64,000 nt of DNA. Source: Cerina sp048266425 (GTDB taxonomy: Bacteria > Bacteroidota > Bacteroidia > Flavobacteriales > Flavobacteriaceae). The notes below the pieces were generated by a model that saw nothing but the letters and a program-made list of their open reading frames with translations, had not been told where the DNA came from and ran no database searches. The DNA lies in contig JBLWZN010000013.1 of the NCBI GenBank assembly GCA_048266425.1, forward strand, positions 1 through 64,000. Direction: 5' to 3'. Positions within the stretch are counted from its first letter, which is position 1. Every line of letters starts with the position of its first letter. The position numbers were made by a program, and so were the translations under genes. Of the stretch, positions 43,889 to 53,168 are shown one piece after another.

Positions 43889-45448
43889 ATGAAAAACACA
43901 CTTGTTGTCCTCTTTTTGGTATTTGCCACCACCTTGGTAAAAGCCCAAAATATGCCTTTGTCCTATTCCTTTGGCGAAAAATATAACGATAAGTACAAAT
44001 ATTCCAATTTAATGGCCATGACAAGTGACGGCACAGGGGGTTATCTTGTTGTCCGAGCTTATTATACGGGACTTATCCTAAAACCAAAAGGTTACTTCAT
44101 AGAACGCTACGACAAGGACCTAGCCTTGTTGTCCGAGTACAATTTTAAGATCAAGGATTTGGATTTTGTTGATGCCTTTGTAAGCAACGGGCAATTAAAC
44201 CTGCTCTTTTTGCAGTATAACCAAGGCTCAAAATCGTATGAATACGTGGTGCAAAGCAGCCCAGTGGAAAATATAGGATTTACGGCAAAGACCATTTTGA
44301 TCATTCCCTCCGTTGAGGTAGAAAGCCCATTGGACAAAAATTACTACAACAGGAATTTTTCCTCCGGATTTACAACTTCTGTTTTGTTCAACAGGGATAA
44401 ATCGGCCTTTACTATAAGTGCCCATTTTAAAAAGAATAAGGACAACCAGCATTTCATTTATTTATTCGATACCTCCCTGAACAAGTTGATTGAGCATGAT
44501 TTTTCCGCGCAAGTGGAAGAAAAAAATTATGCCTTCGAAAACATGGAGGTCTCCAAAGATCTATCGGAGCTATATCTGGTAGGAAAGGCGTATTTCAAGA
44601 AGAAAAGATTTGTCATTACGGAGCGTAAATTCCAATATGAATTGGTCAAGATTACCACCAATGACGATGAAAAAATGCAAACCTTTGATGACCCAGGTAA
44701 ATTTTCAGAAGCATTGGTCCCAATTCTTCTCAAGAATAGGTTGCTGTGTGTCGGGTTTTATGCCGATCGCAAGGACAACCGGTACAATGGCCTGACTTAT
44801 GTGGATATGGATCCCAAATCCCTGGAAATCAAGACAAAAAAATACGATCCCTTTTCGCAACAGTTTATGCAGGACAAGTTTGGGAAGGAAGTGGACAAGG
44901 AAATAAAAAATCTAGTTTTCAAAAGCGTGAGCATTACACCTGATGGATTCATTCTTTTTAACGCCGAGGAAGAATTCGTTACCGATAGTTACCAATCCGA
45001 TGGGGGGGGCAATCGCATTAAAATAAACAGATACCACTACAATGATATAGTGAGTGCTAAACTGGATTCGTCCGGCAATATGGTCTGGGCACGAAACATC
45101 AACAAATCCGAGGTTACCCAGGGAGATGGGGCCTATGCATCCTACAGCGCCTATACCAAAGGGGACAACACGTATTTTTTTATCAGTACTGCCGCTGAAA
45201 ATCCTCAGCAATTGGGTGTGGACCGAATCGTTTTTAGGCAAGGATATACCCATAACCGCAATGTATTTGCCATACAATTGGACGCAAAAGGCCATATGAG
45301 TTGGGAAAAAGTAATAGACGACAAGGAGGCCCGTTTGCCTTTAATGGTATCACTCCCATATATCGATTACAAAAATGACAGCGTACTTTTCTATGCCAAA
45401 AGAGGCAATAAAAAACAGTTGGTCAACGTAAAGGTATCCGACCAATAA
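43889..45448 (+). CDS. Exported protein of unknown function, probable beta-propeller
   Basis: A 519-residue protein with signal peptide MKNTLVVLFLVFATTLVKAQ. The mature part consists of repeated beta-strand units with patterns such as GGYLVVRAYY, KSAFTISAHF, SELYLVGKAY, LLCVGFYAD, GFILFNAEEE and NVFAIQLDAKGHMSWEKVI. This spacing fits a propeller like those of other exported Bacteroidota proteins. No enzymatic motif is seen. Confidence 0.7.
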   Translation: MKNTLVVLFLVFATTLVKAQNMPLSYSFGEKYNDKYKYSNLMAMTSDGTGGYLVVRAYYTGLILKPKGYFIERYDKDLALLSEYNFKIKDLDFVDAFVSNGQLNLLFLQYNQGSKSYEYVVQSSPVENIGFTAKTILIIPSVEVESPLDKNYYNRNFSSGFTTSVLFNRDKSAFTISAHFKKNKDNQHFIYLFDTSLNKLIEHDFSAQVEEKNYAFENMEVSKDLSELYLVGKAYFKKKRFVITERKFQYELVKITTNDDEKMQTFDDPGKFSEALVPILLKNRLLCVGFYADRKDNRYNGLTYVDMDPKSLEIKTKKYDPFSQQFMQDKFGKEVDKEIKNLVFKSVSITPDGFILFNAEEEFVTDSYQSDGGGNRIKINRYHYNDIVSAKLDSSGNMVWARNINKSEVTQGDGAYASYSAYTKGDNTYFFISTAAENPQQLGVDRIVFRQGYTHNRNVFAIQLDAKGHMSWEKVIDDKEARLPLMVSLPYIDYKNDSVLFYAKRGNKKQLVNVKVSDQ

Positions 45449-45532
45449 AAATTGCCCCATCCACGTGGAATAGAATATCTCCATTGGTCTAATCATCTTA
45501 AACGTCCCTACCAAAATTTAACATTCATAAAA

Positions 45533-45567
45533 TTATAATAATGGATATATTCCATAATTTTGGAATA
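45533..45567 (+). promoter_or_regulatory. Promoter with overlapping dyad for the radical SAM gene
   Basis: TTA (45533-45535), 19 bases, TAATTTTG (45555-45562, exact TAnnTTTG). The -7 element is covered by TATTCCA-(6)-TGGAATA (45548-45567), a perfect 7-bp inverted repeat. Transcription would begin about ten bases before the TTG start, so the leader is very short. Confidence 0.55.
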
Positions 45568-45577
45568 AATCCTTATT

Positions 45578-46648
45578 TTGAACAAAGATTACATTAAAGG
45601 TCGGGGAGCCCAGGAAAATCCACCTAATAAGTTCCTGGAACACATTTATGAAATACGGGATGATTTCCTTGAATTTTGTAGGGTCGAAGGGGAGGAGGCG
45701 GAAAAAAGCAAGACCCGATACATTCCCATTTTTCCAAAAACCATAGTAAACAAGGTTACCAGCCCGGATGTGGGCATGCAATACTCTATGAATCCCTATC
45801 AGGGTTGCGAACACGGCTGTATTTACTGCTATGCCCGTAACACCCACGAATATTGGGGGTATAGTGCAGGACTGGATTTCGAAAGGAAAATCCTAATCAA
45901 GAAAGACGCACCAAAATTGCTAGAGGAGAAACTAAAAGGCAAAAACTGGAAAGCCCGTACCATTGTCCTCTCCGGCAATACCGATTGTTACCAACCTGCA
46001 GAAAATAAATTTGGCATTACCCGGGCGTGCTTGGAGATTTTTTTGAAGTACCGCCATCCCGTGGGCATTATTACGAAAAATGCGTTGGTTTTAAGGGATT
46101 TGGACTTACTTTCAGCCTTGGCCAAGGATAACCTTATCGGGGTAAACGTTTCTATAACCACCCTTTCTGAGGATACCCGACGTATTTTGGAACCCCGTAC
46201 GGCGACCATAAAACGGCGGTTGGAAACCATTAAAATCCTGACTGAAAACAACATTCCAGTCAATGCCATGCTGGCCCCCATCATTCCTGGAATCAACAGC
46301 CATGAAATCCTGAATTTGGCAAAATCGGTTTCAAACCATGGAGCTTTATCCTTCGGTTTTACGGTGGTACGTCTCAATGGGGCTATTGGCCATATCTTTA
46401 CCGATTGGATCAAGAGGACAATGCCAGATAGGGCGGAAAAGGTCCTGCATCAAATTAAAGCCTGCCACAGCGGAACGTTAAACGATAGCCGTTACGGGAT
46501 TCGCAGCAGAGGTGAGGGCAAAATAGCACAGCAAATACACGATGTGATGGCTTTGGCCAAAAGAACCTATTTCAAGGAAAAGGTGTTTCCGAAGTTAAAC
46601 ACTGATCTCTATCCCATTTACAAGCAGGGGCAATTTCGATTGTTTTAA
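45578..46648 (+). CDS. Radical SAM protein, PA0069/Rv2578c type
   Basis: A 356-residue radical SAM enzyme with the cluster motif GCEHGCIYCYARNTHEYWG near residue 75 and LSGNTDCYQPAE further on. It belongs to the spore-photoproduct-lyase-related group labelled PA0069; their reaction is unknown. The start is TTG 45578, because family members begin at DYIKGRGAQ and an in-frame stop at 45566 rules out a longer protein. Confidence 0.87.
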   Translation: MNKDYIKGRGAQENPPNKFLEHIYEIRDDFLEFCRVEGEEAEKSKTRYIPIFPKTIVNKVTSPDVGMQYSMNPYQGCEHGCIYCYARNTHEYWGYSAGLDFERKILIKKDAPKLLEEKLKGKNWKARTIVLSGNTDCYQPAENKFGITRACLEIFLKYRHPVGIITKNALVLRDLDLLSALAKDNLIGVNVSITTLSEDTRRILEPRTATIKRRLETIKILTENNIPVNAMLAPIIPGINSHEILNLAKSVSNHGALSFGFTVVRLNGAIGHIFTDWIKRTMPDRAEKVLHQIKACHSGTLNDSRYGIRSRGEGKIAQQIHDVMALAKRTYFKEKVFPKLNTDLYPIYKQGQFRLF

Positions 46649-46702
46649 ATGGTCCAGGTCAGAAGCATGTGCAAATTCTGTTAAAAATCAAAAATTCCAG
46701 GT

Positions 46703-46812
46703 CCTCCCCTTTTTTACAAGGGGAGCCAGCCCGACAAAATGATTCCCGTCCGAACGCCAGCCCGACATGGTCATTCTGGCGGGGCACGGGCGGACTGGTG
46801 GGGTTAACACTT
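46703..46812. repeat. Compound REP element (families A and B)
   Basis: CTCCCCTT-(6)-AAGGGGAG (46704-46725) is followed directly by GCCAGCCCGAC, a second GCCAGCCCGAC at 46755, and CTGGCGGGG, ending near CGGACTGGTGGGGTTAAC. GCCAG (46755) and CTGGC (46776-46780) form a stem. The family A tail seen at 23256 seems to be replaced by the B module. It separates the radical SAM gene from the convergent Vsr-like gene. Confidence 0.6.
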
Positions 46813-46819
46813 ATCAGGT

Positions 46820-47293
46820 CTAAACATTTTGTTTCTGAAGATGGGAAATCACCTTTTGAAGACAAGCGTCCAATTCCTTCTTGATTTCCCGCTCCCAAAA
46901 CCGGAATACCTTATAGCCAATGTGATCCAGCTCGGCGTTCACTTCCCTATCCCGCTGCATGTTGCGCTCTATCTTTGGAATCCAAAATTCCCGGTTGGTC
47001 CTTAACTTTGGTTTTCTTTCCTCCCAATTGTAGCCATGCCAGTATTCCCCATCGATAAAAATCACGGTCCTATACTTTTTCAGAACGATATCGGGCTTGC
47101 CGATCAATTTCTTATAATCGATTCGATATCGATACCCCGCTGCCCATAAAGCCTTCCTAAAGGCCAGCTCGGGTTTGGTATTTTTCCCCCTTATCTTGCC
47201 CATGATCCTGGAACGCTCCGGGGTAGTATAAAATCCGGATTCCTCATTAAAACGGGGGACGATTATTCTATTTTCCGAATATTCCTTTGGCAT
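46820..47293 (-). CDS. Very short patch repair endonuclease-like protein (Vsr family)
   Basis: A 157-residue protein with the Vsr layout: the N-terminal TPERSRIMGKIRGKNTKPELAFRKALWAAGYRYRI, then KPDIVLKKYRTVIFIDGEYWHGYNW with the catalytic Asp and His, and a C-terminal KVFRFWEREIKK. Vsr nicks T:G mismatches left by deamination of 5-methylcytosine. The usual zinc-site cysteines (GCFWHGHxC) are changed to GEYWHGYNW, and no cytosine methyltransferase gene lies within the window. It may have another mismatch or restriction role. Confidence 0.82.
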   Translation of the reverse strand: MPKEYSENRIIVPRFNEESGFYTTPERSRIMGKIRGKNTKPELAFRKALWAAGYRYRIDYKKLIGKPDIVLKKYRTVIFIDGEYWHGYNWEERKPKLRTNREFWIPKIERNMQRDREVNAELDHIGYKVFRFWEREIKKELDACLQKVISHLQKQNV

Positions 47294-47344
47294 GATATAA
47301 ATTTACAAAGAATAATCGGCGCGTTAAAGAGCACGCAAATACCA

Positions 47345-47376
47345 ACAAAAAATCCCAAGCTGTTTGGCTTGGGATT
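47345..47376 (-). terminator. Intrinsic terminator of sdhCAB
   Basis: AATCCCAAGC-(6)-GCTTGGGATT is a perfect 10-bp stem. On the minus strand it is followed by TTTTTGTTGG. It lies 22 bases after the sdhB stop codon. Confidence 0.9.
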
Positions 47377-47397
47377 CGGTATCATGAATTTAAGGAT

Positions 47398-48144
47398 TTA
47401 ACCTTCCGTAGTGGCACTCATATACTCCCTATTCATTCGGGCAATACTCTCCAAGGAAATTCCCTTAGGGCATTCCACTTCGCATGCTCCCGTATTGGTG
47501 CAGTTCCCAAAACCTTCCAAATCCATTTGACGTACCATGTTCTCTACCCGTTCCGAAGCCTCTACACGACCCTGTGGCAAAAGGGCAAATTGGGATATCT
47601 TTGCAGAGGTGAACAACATGGCACTTGCATTTTTGCATGCAGCTACACATGCACCACAACCGATACAGGTAGCATTATCCATCGCCAAGTCGGCATTTTC
47701 CTTAGAAATTGGGATGGCATTGGCATCAACCGTATTCCCCGAGGTGTTTACTGAGATAAAGCCACCGGCTTGCTGAATTCGGTCAAAGGAACTTCGATCT
47801 ACAACCAAGTCCTTTATTACCGGAAAAGCGGTCGCCCTAAAAGGCTCAATATATATGGTATCCCCATCATTAAACTTGCGCATATGCAATTGGCAGGTGG
47901 TGGTCAATCTATCGGGACCATGGGGCTCGCCATTGATCTGTAAGGAACATGCCCCACATATACCCTCGCGACAGTCATGGTCAAATTCCACTGGCTCCTC
48001 ACCCTTGTTGTTCAGCTCCTCGTTAAGGACATCCAACATCTCCAAAAAAGACATATCCCCTTCGATTCCATCGATGGGGTAATCGACTATCTTCCCCTTG
48101 GATTTGGCATCCTTTTGACGCCATATTTTAAGTGTTAATTTCAT
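47398..48144 (-). CDS. sdhB: Succinate dehydrogenase/fumarate reductase iron-sulfur subunit
   Basis: Carries the three clusters that link SdhA flavin to the membrane quinone. Cysteine motifs: CREGICGACSLQING ([2Fe-2S]), CIGCGACVAACKNA and CTNTGACEVECPKGI ([4Fe-4S] and [3Fe-4S]). Length 248 is normal. It is separated from sdhA by about 430 bases, much more than usual for this operon, because a decayed gene lies between. Confidence 0.96.
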   Translation of the reverse strand: MKLTLKIWRQKDAKSKGKIVDYPIDGIEGDMSFLEMLDVLNEELNNKGEEPVEFDHDCREGICGACSLQINGEPHGPDRLTTTCQLHMRKFNDGDTIYIEPFRATAFPVIKDLVVDRSSFDRIQQAGGFISVNTSGNTVDANAIPISKENADLAMDNATCIGCGACVAACKNASAMLFTSAKISQFALLPQGRVEASERVENMVRQMDLEGFGNCTNTGACEVECPKGISLESIARMNREYMSATTEG

Positions 48145-48161
48145 ATCGAAATTAGTTATTT

Positions 48162-48182
48162 GTTAATAGTTAATGGTTAATC
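48162..48182. repeat. Heptad direct repeat
   Basis: Three GTTAAT-N units in tandem just upstream of sdhB, overlapping the end of the decayed gene. Confidence 0.6.
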
Positions 48183-48546
48183 GTTGTTAGCGTTTACTAG
48201 ATAGTTGATATATCCATTTAAAATTACAACACAATTCATAATCATTAATTTTAATTCTTCATATCAATATAACCCTCTTCTAAACTGACAATTATCTGAT
48301 CGAACAATTCATAAGCCAAACCTGTTGAAGCCCTGCAAAATTGTGCATTTTCCTTGTAATGGAATCTACCGTAATCTTCAGATATGTTATGGGCTACAGA
48401 TCTTGATGTCCTTCGCATCTGAGAAACCAACTCGTATTTTGCATGATCGGGAAATTGTATACTAACACTTGAGACTTTCCTTGATAACCGAGTCCCACTA
48501 TTCCAACATTTCAAATCTTCAAACGTCCGAATATCTCCCGTTTCAT
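48177..48546 (-). pseudogene. Decayed four-helix-bundle (23S intervening-sequence-type) protein gene
   Basis: The central part, FPDHAKYELVSQMRRTSRSVAHNISEDYGRFHYKENAQFCRASTGLAYELFDQIIVSLEEGYID, is clearly the S23/four-helix-bundle family, normally about 120 residues. The ATG at 48546 reads out of frame with this core; it gives MKREIFG and stops, whereas RTFEDLKCWN in the core frame has no ATG, so a small indel broke the start. The core frame ends early after GYIDMKN, yet CVVILNGYINYLVNA, the expected C-terminal helix, is readable in another frame further on. Two breaks make a functional protein unlikely. Confidence 0.82.
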
Positions 48547-48570
48547 CTTAAGATCCAATCAACTATTAAG

Positions 48571-50574
48571 CTATTTATAGCTCCTAGTCTTAAGTTCAAT
48601 ATTCTCATACACCAAATCTTCCTTGTGCAATACCGCATCCTTGGGCTCGCCCTTATATTCCCATGCCGAAACGAACTTAAAATGTTCGTCGTCCCTCAAG
48701 GCCTCTCCATCCTTGGTTTGGTACTCTTCACGGAAGTGTCCTCCACAAGACTCGTTACGGTTTAAAGCATCCTTGGCAAACAATTCGCCCAACTCCAAAA
48801 AGTCGGCCACCCGACCCGCTTTTTCCAACTCTTGGTTGAGACCGTCCGCATTACCCGGAACCCTAACGTTTTCCCAGAAATCAGTGCGCAAAGCGGAAAT
48901 TTCCACTATGGCCTCTTTAAGGCCCTGAGCGTTTCTAGACATTCCGCATTTGTTCCACATAATATGACCTAATTGTTTGTGGTAGTAATCTACGGAATGC
49001 TTTCCCCTACCGGACATTAATCTCATAATTCGATCCCGAACGTCTTTTTCAACGGAATCGAACTCCGGAGAATTGGTAGGAATCGGTCCGGTTCTGATAT
49101 CCTGGGACAAATAGTCCCCAATAGTATATGGCAACACAAAATAGCCATCGGCCAATCCTTGCATTAGTGCGGAGGCTCCTAAACGGTTGGCTCCATGGTC
49201 ACTAAAATTAGCCTCTCCGGCAGCATAGCAGCCTGGAATTGTGGTTTGTAAATTATAATCCACCCATAGTCCGCCCATAGTATAATGTACCGCAGGATAG
49301 ATCATCATGGGGGTTTTGTACGGATTTTCATCTACGATTTTCTCGTACATCTGAAAAAGGTTGCCGTATTTGGCTTCCACAATTCCTTCCCCTAATTCGG
49401 TTATCTTTTCTTTGGATGGGTTACCAATACCATGTATCTGGGCCTGTTCCTTTCCGTATCTTTCGATAGCCGATTTAAAGTCAAGAAATACGGCTTGTCC
49501 CGTTTTGTTTACTCCAAAACCAGCATCGCAACGTTCCTTTGCGGCCCTGGAAGCCACATCACGTGGTACCAGGTTACCAAAAGCAGGATATCTTCTTTCC
49601 AAATAATAGTCCCTTTCTTCTTCACTTAGTTGGGTAGGTTTCATTTTTCCTTCCCGGATAGCCTTTGCGTCCTCCAATCGTTTCGGAACCCAAATCCGTC
49701 CGTCATTTCTTAAGGATTCCGACATTAGGGTAAGTTTGGATTGGTGTTCCCCCGAAACCGGTATACAGGTCGGGTGTATTTGTGTATAACAAGGATTGGC
49801 AAAAAAGGCACCTCTGCGGTGCGCTCGCCATGCCGCCATCACGTTACTGCCCATAGCATTTGTGGACAGATAAAAAACGTTGCCATAGCCACCGCTTGCC
49901 AATACCACGGCATGAGCGGAATGGCGCTCAATTTCCCCGGTAACCAAATTACGTGCTATAATACCACGCGCCTTGCCATCTACCAACACAAGATCTAACA
50001 TCTCATGACGGTTATACGCCTTTATCTTTCCACGATTTATCTGTCGGTTCATTGCGGCATAAGCACCTAACAACAATTGCTGCCCGGTCTGTCCTTTAGC
50101 GTAGAAGGTACGGGAAACCAGTACACCGCCAAATGATCGGTTGTCCAACAATCCGCCGTATTCCCGTGCAAAGGGAACCCCTTGTGCCACACATTGATCA
50201 ATGATATTTCCTGATACTTCTGCCAAACGATATACATTGGCCTCCCTGGAGCGATAATCGCCCCCTTTTATGGTATCGTAAAAAAGTCTGTAGTTGCTAT
50301 CTCCGTCGCCTTGATAATTTTTGGCTGCATTGATTCCACCTTGAGCTGCAATGGAATGTGCCCTTCTTGGGGAATCCTGGTAGCAAAAGGTTTTTACATT
50401 GTATCCCAGCTCGGCAAAAGTCGCAGCAGCAGAACCTCCAGCTAGGCCGGTCCCAACAACGATAATATCGATCTTGCGCTTGTTCGCTGGGTTTACCAGA
50501 TTGATGTCGTTTTTATACTGTGTCCATTTATCGGCCAAAGGACCAGATGGAATTTTTGAATCCAGAATGCCCAT
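48571..50574 (-). CDS. sdhA: Succinate dehydrogenase/fumarate reductase flavoprotein subunit
   Basis: The 667-residue catalytic subunit. The FAD motif VGTGLAGGSAAATFAELGY is near residue 41, RRAHSIAAQGGINAAKN holds the histidine that binds FAD covalently, and HPTCIPVSGEHQSKLT and TTIPGCYAAGEANFSDHGANRLG are family marks. The length and the MGILDSKIPSGPLADKWTQYK start match the Bacteroidota type-B complex. Begins two bases after the sdhC stop. Confidence 0.97.
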   Translation of the reverse strand: MGILDSKIPSGPLADKWTQYKNDINLVNPANKRKIDIIVVGTGLAGGSAAATFAELGYNVKTFCYQDSPRRAHSIAAQGGINAAKNYQGDGDSNYRLFYDTIKGGDYRSREANVYRLAEVSGNIIDQCVAQGVPFAREYGGLLDNRSFGGVLVSRTFYAKGQTGQQLLLGAYAAMNRQINRGKIKAYNRHEMLDLVLVDGKARGIIARNLVTGEIERHSAHAVVLASGGYGNVFYLSTNAMGSNVMAAWRAHRRGAFFANPCYTQIHPTCIPVSGEHQSKLTLMSESLRNDGRIWVPKRLEDAKAIREGKMKPTQLSEEERDYYLERRYPAFGNLVPRDVASRAAKERCDAGFGVNKTGQAVFLDFKSAIERYGKEQAQIHGIGNPSKEKITELGEGIVEAKYGNLFQMYEKIVDENPYKTPMMIYPAVHYTMGGLWVDYNLQTTIPGCYAAGEANFSDHGANRLGASALMQGLADGYFVLPYTIGDYLSQDIRTGPIPTNSPEFDSVEKDVRDRIMRLMSGRGKHSVDYYHKQLGHIMWNKCGMSRNAQGLKEAIVEISALRTDFWENVRVPGNADGLNQELEKAGRVADFLELGELFAKDALNRNESCGGHFREEYQTKDGEALRDDEHFKFVSAWEYKGEPKDAVLHKEDLVYENIELKTRSYK

Positions 50575-50576
50575 AC

Positions 50577-51245
50577 TTAATGTATTATTGGGTTAAGGTG
50601 ATGGTATATGGCTATAAAAATAAAACCAAAGGGTATGACTATAGCAAAAATCTTACAAAAGACCTTTAGGCCTGGCGTGTATTTGTTGTTTACCCCCATG
50701 CTTTGGAAGGAGGATGCAAAGCCGTGCCATAAATGCAAGGAGAGCAGCACAAAGGCAATGACATATAGTACTGTACGCCAAATTGGCACAAATTTTTCTA
50801 CGGTCTCTACATAATATCTTGCAGGATCTTGCGGAAGGCGTTCAATATATTTGTAATCGATCTCATGGACCCAAAAGTCGTACATGTGCAGCCCCAAAAA
50901 CGCCAAAATAACGAGACCGGAGATAATCATGTTCCTTGATACCCAAGTGGAATTTTTATTGCCACTGAATTTAATATATTTAATATTTCTTGCCCTGTTG
51001 TTCTGGATCTCCAGCACAAATCCCATCACGAAATGGACAATGACCCCCGCAATAAGAATAGGCTGAAAAATATATTGTACCACTGGATTATAGCCCATAA
51101 AATGGGACCATTGGTTAAACGTATCCGGTGCTATTACGGATGTGAAATTGATGGTAAAGTGCTGTGCCAAAAATAGTACCAAAAAAAGGCCGGAGAGGGC
51201 CATGGTCACCTTTCTGGCGATGGAAGATTGTATCAATCCGCTCAT
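50577..51245 (-). CDS. sdhC: Succinate dehydrogenase cytochrome b subunit (type B, five-helix)
   Basis: A 222-residue membrane anchor with five hydrophobic helices. Heme-axial histidines are plausible in LAQHFTINF, IVHFVMGF, LGLHMYDFWVHE and LSLHLWHGFASSFQS. It binds two hemes b and reduces menaquinone. First gene of sdhCAB; type B complexes have a single membrane subunit, so no sdhD is expected. Confidence 0.93.
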   Translation of the reverse strand: MSGLIQSSIARKVTMALSGLFLVLFLAQHFTINFTSVIAPDTFNQWSHFMGYNPVVQYIFQPILIAGVIVHFVMGFVLEIQNNRARNIKYIKFSGNKNSTWVSRNMIISGLVILAFLGLHMYDFWVHEIDYKYIERLPQDPARYYVETVEKFVPIWRTVLYVIAFVLLSLHLWHGFASSFQSMGVNNKYTPGLKVFCKIFAIVIPFGFIFIAIYHHLNPIIH

Positions 51246-51603
51246 TGGTCAGGAGTTTTAAAAACAAATTTAGGCCATGTAGGGCTGTTTAACAAGCCTT
51301 AAGCAAATTAAGCCACGTTATTTATACTGATTTTAAAGAATGGCCTTGTTTGTGTCTTGATTGCGGAATTCAATTTCTCTACCCTTTTGGAATGCCGCTG
51401 GTACAATGGCGCTTTTTTTGGTCGTGGCACAGCAATTGTATAATTTTGGGGAATTAAAAAATTTAACGTGCCTTGGCGTAGACAAAACCAATTTCAATCC
51501 TAGATTCAACAAATTGGTCAATTCTTTAGGTGCCAGTAAGGCCAATTATCGATGCATAGATTTTTATAACCTTCAATTTAAGAGTGATAAATAATTTTCC
51601 TAG
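51246..51603. other. Divergent intergenic region sdhC/pepP
   Basis: Besides the sdh promoter there is no convincing gene. Two overlapping open frames exist on opposite strands (51333-51545 minus; 51361-51594 plus), neither with a recognisable family or a good start context. I treat this as non-coding with low certainty. Confidence 0.4.
51265..51295 (-). promoter_or_regulatory. Promoter of sdhCAB
   Basis: On the minus strand: TTG (51295-51293), a 20-base spacer, TAAATTTG (51272-51265). Both boxes match the Bacteroidota consensus exactly. It lies 20 bases upstream of the sdhC ATG. Confidence 0.75.
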
Positions 51604-52896
51604 ATGAAATACGACCTTATCGACAATAGTCTTTTTATAAAAAACCGCAAAAAATTTATGGCTCGGATGAAACCCAACAGCCTTGCGGTTTTCAATTCCA
51701 ACGACATCTACCCCATTGGCGCAGACAGCACCATGCCTTTTCAGCAGCAACGGGACCTGTTCTATCTAAGCGGGGCAGACCAAGAGGAAACCATCCTGCT
51801 GCTTTTCCCCGATGCTGTCGAGGAGAAACATCGGGAAATCTTATTTGTCCGCGAAACCAACGCCCATATTGCGGTTTGGGAGGGAGCTAAATTAACCAAG
51901 GAAAAAGCGACGCAAGTCTCGGGCATAGAAACAATTTATTGGCTGACCGAATTTGATAAAATTTTCTATGGCTTGATGACAGAGGTAGATACGATCTATT
52001 TCAACACCAACGAGCACTATCGCCAGTCCGTCGAAACCCAGACGCGGGAAGATCGTTTTATAATAAGGTGTAAGCAAAAGTTCCCCGCCCACCAATGGGC
52101 CAAGAGCAATCCGATCTTGCAAAAATTGAGAGGGGTAAAGGAACCTGAGGAAATCGCTTTGATGCAAAAGGCATGCGATATTACCGAAAAAGGATTCCGA
52201 AGGCTTTTGCAATTTGTTAGGCCCGGGGTTTGGGAATACGAGGTAGAGGCGGAACTATTGCACGAATTTATTCGAAACAGGTCCCGCGGCTTTGCCTATA
52301 CCCCTATCATTGCCTCCGGCAATAGTGCCAATGTCCTTCATTATGTGGAAAACAACAGGCAATGCATGGATGGCGACCTACTCTTGCTCGATACTGCCGC
52401 CGAATTTGCCAACTATTCCAGCGATCTTACCCGTACCCTTCCCGTCAATGGAAAATTCACAAAACGCCAAAGAGAGGTATATGAAGCAGTGCTACGGGTA
52501 AAAAATGAGGCTACCAAAATGTTGGTGCCTGGCACCTATTTGACAGAATACCATAAGGAAGTGGGCAAAATTATGACTTCCGAACTGCTGGGACTTGGTT
52601 TGCTGGATAAAATTGACGTAAAAAATGAAAGTACGGACTGGCCTGCCTATAAAAAATATTTTATGCATGGCACCAGCCATCATATAGGCCTGGACACCCA
52701 TGATTACGGTGAAATAAAGACTCCAATGCAAGCCAATATGGTCTTTACGGTAGAGCCGGGCATCTATATCCCGGAAGAAAAAATGGGAGTACGGCTAGAA
52801 GATGACGTTGTTATCCAAGAAACGGGCGAGCCCTTCAATTTAATGAAAAACATTCCTATCGAACCAAGTGAAATTGAGGATTTAATGCACAAATAG
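51604..52896 (+). CDS. pepP: Xaa-Pro aminopeptidase (aminopeptidase P)
   Basis: Removes N-terminal residues that precede proline. The C-terminal pita-bread domain has the five metal ligands: LLDTAAEFANYSSDLTRTLPV (two Asp), HGTSHHIGLDTHDYG (His), TVEPGIYIP and VRLEDDVVI (two Glu). The N-terminal 170 residues are the AMP_N domain. Length 430, no signal peptide, so cytosolic. Stand-alone gene. Confidence 0.93.
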   Translation: MKYDLIDNSLFIKNRKKFMARMKPNSLAVFNSNDIYPIGADSTMPFQQQRDLFYLSGADQEETILLLFPDAVEEKHREILFVRETNAHIAVWEGAKLTKEKATQVSGIETIYWLTEFDKIFYGLMTEVDTIYFNTNEHYRQSVETQTREDRFIIRCKQKFPAHQWAKSNPILQKLRGVKEPEEIALMQKACDITEKGFRRLLQFVRPGVWEYEVEAELLHEFIRNRSRGFAYTPIIASGNSANVLHYVENNRQCMDGDLLLLDTAAEFANYSSDLTRTLPVNGKFTKRQREVYEAVLRVKNEATKMLVPGTYLTEYHKEVGKIMTSELLGLGLLDKIDVKNESTDWPAYKKYFMHGTSHHIGLDTHDYGEIKTPMQANMVFTVEPGIYIPEEKMGVRLEDDVVIQETGEPFNLMKNIPIEPSEIEDLMHK

Positions 52897-53069
52897 ATAG
52901 GTTGTATCGATTGGAATATAACGGAATTCATTCTTTAGAATTGATTATAAAATTGGTGGATCATCGAATTTATTGGCCCGTTCGTCGAAAAAAATGCATT
53001 TTATCTAAAAAAGGATTAAAAAAAATTAATGCAACCCAATAAATTGGCCGTTATGGTCGTTAATGATAT

Positions 53070-53096
53070 TACAGTGTTTTAAATACTGTATTTTTG
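53070..53096 (+). promoter_or_regulatory. Promoter with dyad for the small CxxC protein
   Basis: TATTTTTG at 53089-53096 matches TAnnTTTG, and TACAGT-(9)-ACTGTA (53070-53090) overlaps it, a possible operator. The gene starts 73 bases downstream. Confidence 0.45.
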
Positions 53097-53168
53097 AATT
53101 TCAATTTTTTATTAATAAAAGCATTTTGCGGTCCCCAAGGCTTACCAATGCACCTTTAATTTCTACAG

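Noticed and set aside
51333..51594. Two overlapping open frames between sdhC and pepP as small genes
   Set aside because: Opposite strands, no family pattern, no start context; the region is better read as leader DNA of divergent genes.
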